Source of the DNA: Saccharococcus thermophilus
Lineage (GTDB): Bacteria; Bacillota; Bacilli; Bacillales; Anoxybacillaceae
NCBI RefSeq assembly: GCF_011761475.1
Contig: NZ_JAASRS010000001.1
Coordinates: forward strand, 1,798,001 to 1,862,000
Reading direction: 5' to 3'
Length of the DNA: 64,000 nucleotides
This document shows positions 62,767 to 64,000 of the stretch, in pieces. The first letter of the stretch is position 1, and every line of letters begins with the position of its first letter. Under the pieces are notes generated by a model. It was not told the origin of the DNA and did not search any database. It saw nothing but the letters and a program-made list of their open reading frames with translations. Position numbers and translations under genes: made by a program.

Positions 62767-63052
62767 TTTCGCTTACTTCCCCATTGCTGTTAATTTGAAT
62801 GGAACGGCCGTTCGGACATTTATCGGACTTAATGTACTTTCCATCGATTAGCTCCTGTATCGTCGGAATTTTGTTATTCTCCATCTCATACGCCTTGACT
62901 TGCGCTTGGACGGTGTTGACAAACGCCGCACATCCTTTGTTGTTAATCATTCCGTTATGTTTTGTTATATTTGGAATGACAATCAGCAATAAGACAGAAA
63001 TAACCATCAATACGATTAACATTTCGATTAACGTAAATCCCCTTTCATTCAT
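62756..63052 (-). CDS. comGC: Competence major pseudopilin ComGC
   Basis: 98 residues with the class III signal 'RGFTLIEMLIVLMVISVLLL'; two cysteines ('KGCAAF', 'SDKCPNG') fit the intramolecular disulfide of ComGC. Forms the pseudopilus used for DNA uptake. Confidence 0.95.
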   Translation of the reverse strand: MNERGFTLIEMLIVLMVISVLLLIVIPNITKHNGMINNKGCAAFVNTVQAQVKAYEMENNKIPTIQELIDGKYIKSDKCPNGRSIQINSNGEVSESGT

Positions 63053-63064
63053 GGTCCCTTCCTC

Positions 63065-64000
63065 CTATAAATGATTCATCATGGAAAACATCGGCAGCAA
63101 AATTGCCAAATACATGCAAACAACAAGCATGCCGACAAAAGACAACAGCAGTGGCTGAATGAATTTCAATAGCGCTTCGAGTCGTTCCTCGAACATCTGA
63201 AACAATATTTCGCTATAATGATTTAATTCTTTGCCCAATTCCCCATTAGACTGGCCATGACGGATCACGAGCGCCAGCTCTTGTTCGTAATAATTGCAGA
63301 TAGCGATAATGCCATCTAGTGGAAGTCCCTTCGCCAGCTCGTCTTTCATCCGTTTTCCTTCCGCCCGTAAAAACGGCAGCGATTCTTGCCGTTCAAAAAC
63401 TTGGAGCGCCTCATATATCGACATTCCTCCTTGCAGTAAATGGCCTAGCTGCAGTGCGAGCAGATGGGTGACATAAAGCCTGACAAAAGAACGAAGAAGC
63501 GGGATTTTCATCGCGACGTTGATCTTGGCGGTCACCGGCCATTTTCGAAATGAGCCGATATAAAAAAGAAAACAAACGATACAGAAAACAAAAACAACAG
63601 CAAACACATTGGGGACAATGGAAACGATGTGCATAAAAACGGTGGATGCAGAAGATGGCGAGGAGGATAGAGTGGAAGAAACTTGAGAAAACCGCGGCAG
63701 CAACAGATGTCCAACGGCAGACAACATCAATACCATAAAAAACAGCAACATTAGCGGGTAGCTGCACGTTTTGCGCAGCCTTTGCATATATTCCGCCTTC
63801 TGCATTAGCATTCTTCCCGCTTCGATAATGCCGTTCGGCAAATCTCCGTGCTGCTCTGCGAAAAACAAATAGCCGATTGCTTCGCGATGGAAAGGAAGCG
63901 AAGCAATCGATTGGTAAAAAGACAGTCCCGAACGAAGCCTAGAAAGGCATTGCTGCAAATCATGGCGGCGGGAAAGCGGCTGTTGAATTTCTAAAAATTC
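63065..64000 (-). CDS. comGB: Competence pseudopilus platform protein ComGB, 5'-truncated by window end
   Basis: 312 codons visible of a GspF/PilC-type inner-membrane protein; the frame stays open to base 64000, so the start and comGA lie outside. TM segments include 'YPLMLLFFMVLMLSAVGHL', 'VFAVVFVFCIVCFLFYIG' and the C-terminal 'LLSFVGMLVVCMYLAILLP'. The TTG at 63958 is internal. It feeds ComGC assembly. Confidence 0.93.
   Translation of the reverse strand, partial: EFLEIQQPLSRRHDLQQCLSRLRSGLSFYQSIASLPFHREAIGYLFFAEQHGDLPNGIIEAGRMLMQKAEYMQRLRKTCSYPLMLLFFMVLMLSAVGHLLLPRFSQVSSTLSSSPSSASTVFMHIVSIVPNVFAVVFVFCIVCFLFYIGSFRKWPVTAKINVAMKIPLLRSFVRLYVTHLLALQLGHLLQGGMSIYEALQVFERQESLPFLRAEGKRMKDELAKGLPLDGIIAICNYYEQELALVIRHGQSNGELGKELNHYSEILFQMFEERLEALLKFIQPLLLSFVGMLVVCMYLAILLPMFSMMNHL

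Noticed and set aside
1-64000. CRISPR arrays, tRNA or rRNA genes
   Set aside because: No regularly spaced direct repeats and no cloverleaf or rRNA-like conserved strings were seen on either strand.

Overview
The window is chromosomal DNA of a thermophilic, spore-forming, competence-gene-carrying Bacillaceae, most likely Geobacillus/Parageobacillus. The evidence is gene content and order: apart from insertions, the backbone follows the Bacillus subtilis order spo0A-spoIVB-recN-ahrC-tlyA-dxs-ispA-xseB-xseA-folD-nusB-yqhY-accC-accB-spoIIIAH..AA-yqhV-efp-yqhT-aroQ-yqhR-yqhQ-yqhP-yqhO-mntR-lipM-yqhL-gcvPB-gcvPA-gcvT-yqhH-yqhG-yqzE-comG. No rRNA, tRNA or CRISPR array was seen.

Layout. (1) 1-10.2 kb is accessory. 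Two inverted copies of an IS701-like element flank an iron-dependent alcohol dehydrogenase. Next comes a decayed plasmid-like module: a truncated Cro/CI regulator with paired palindromic operators, a winged-helix replication-initiator-like gene, a small protein and a tyrosine recombinase. Both large genes of the module are split by identical 1887-bp IS1634-type elements, and both can be rejoined exactly using the target duplications. (2) 10.3-32.4 kb is the conserved sporulation, isoprenoid, DNA repair, fatty-acid and folate block on the minus strand. An IS256 element with an IS982 element nested at its edge sits between spoIVB and spo0A. (3) 32.6-40.6 kb holds efp, a peptidase, aroQ and the yqh genes, with a third IS1634 copy inside yqhP and a short IS200/IS605-like relic. 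A second IS256 copy separates mntR from its promoter. (4) 42.1-50.8 kb is a lineage-specific stretch between mntR and lipM: remnants of splB and an ABC transporter, DUF2332 and ASCH genes, a LysM/GH18 spore-cortex enzyme, and a B12-dependent ribonucleotide reductase gene (nrdJ) cut by two self-splicing-type introns, the second carrying a homing endonuclease. (5) 50.9-58.3 kb holds octanoyltransferase, rhodanese, a XylR-like repressor and the gcv operon behind a glycine riboswitch. (6) 58.4-64 kb holds the yqhH helicase, yqhG, yqzE and most of the comG competence pseudopilus operon, which runs off the window end.

How it fits together. LipM moves octanoate from ACP onto GcvH, which couples lipoate synthesis to the adjacent glycine cleavage genes. 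AccB/AccC, Dxs and IspA feed lipid and isoprenoid synthesis. SpoIIIAA-AH, SpoIVB and Spo0A work in initiation and forespore-mother cell signalling. The most unusual material is the nrdJ intron pair, and an RNA switch plus antisense RNA predicted upstream of the replication-like gene. Seven IS copies from four families, at least four broken genes and several single-base frameshifts indicate recent IS activity and local decay.
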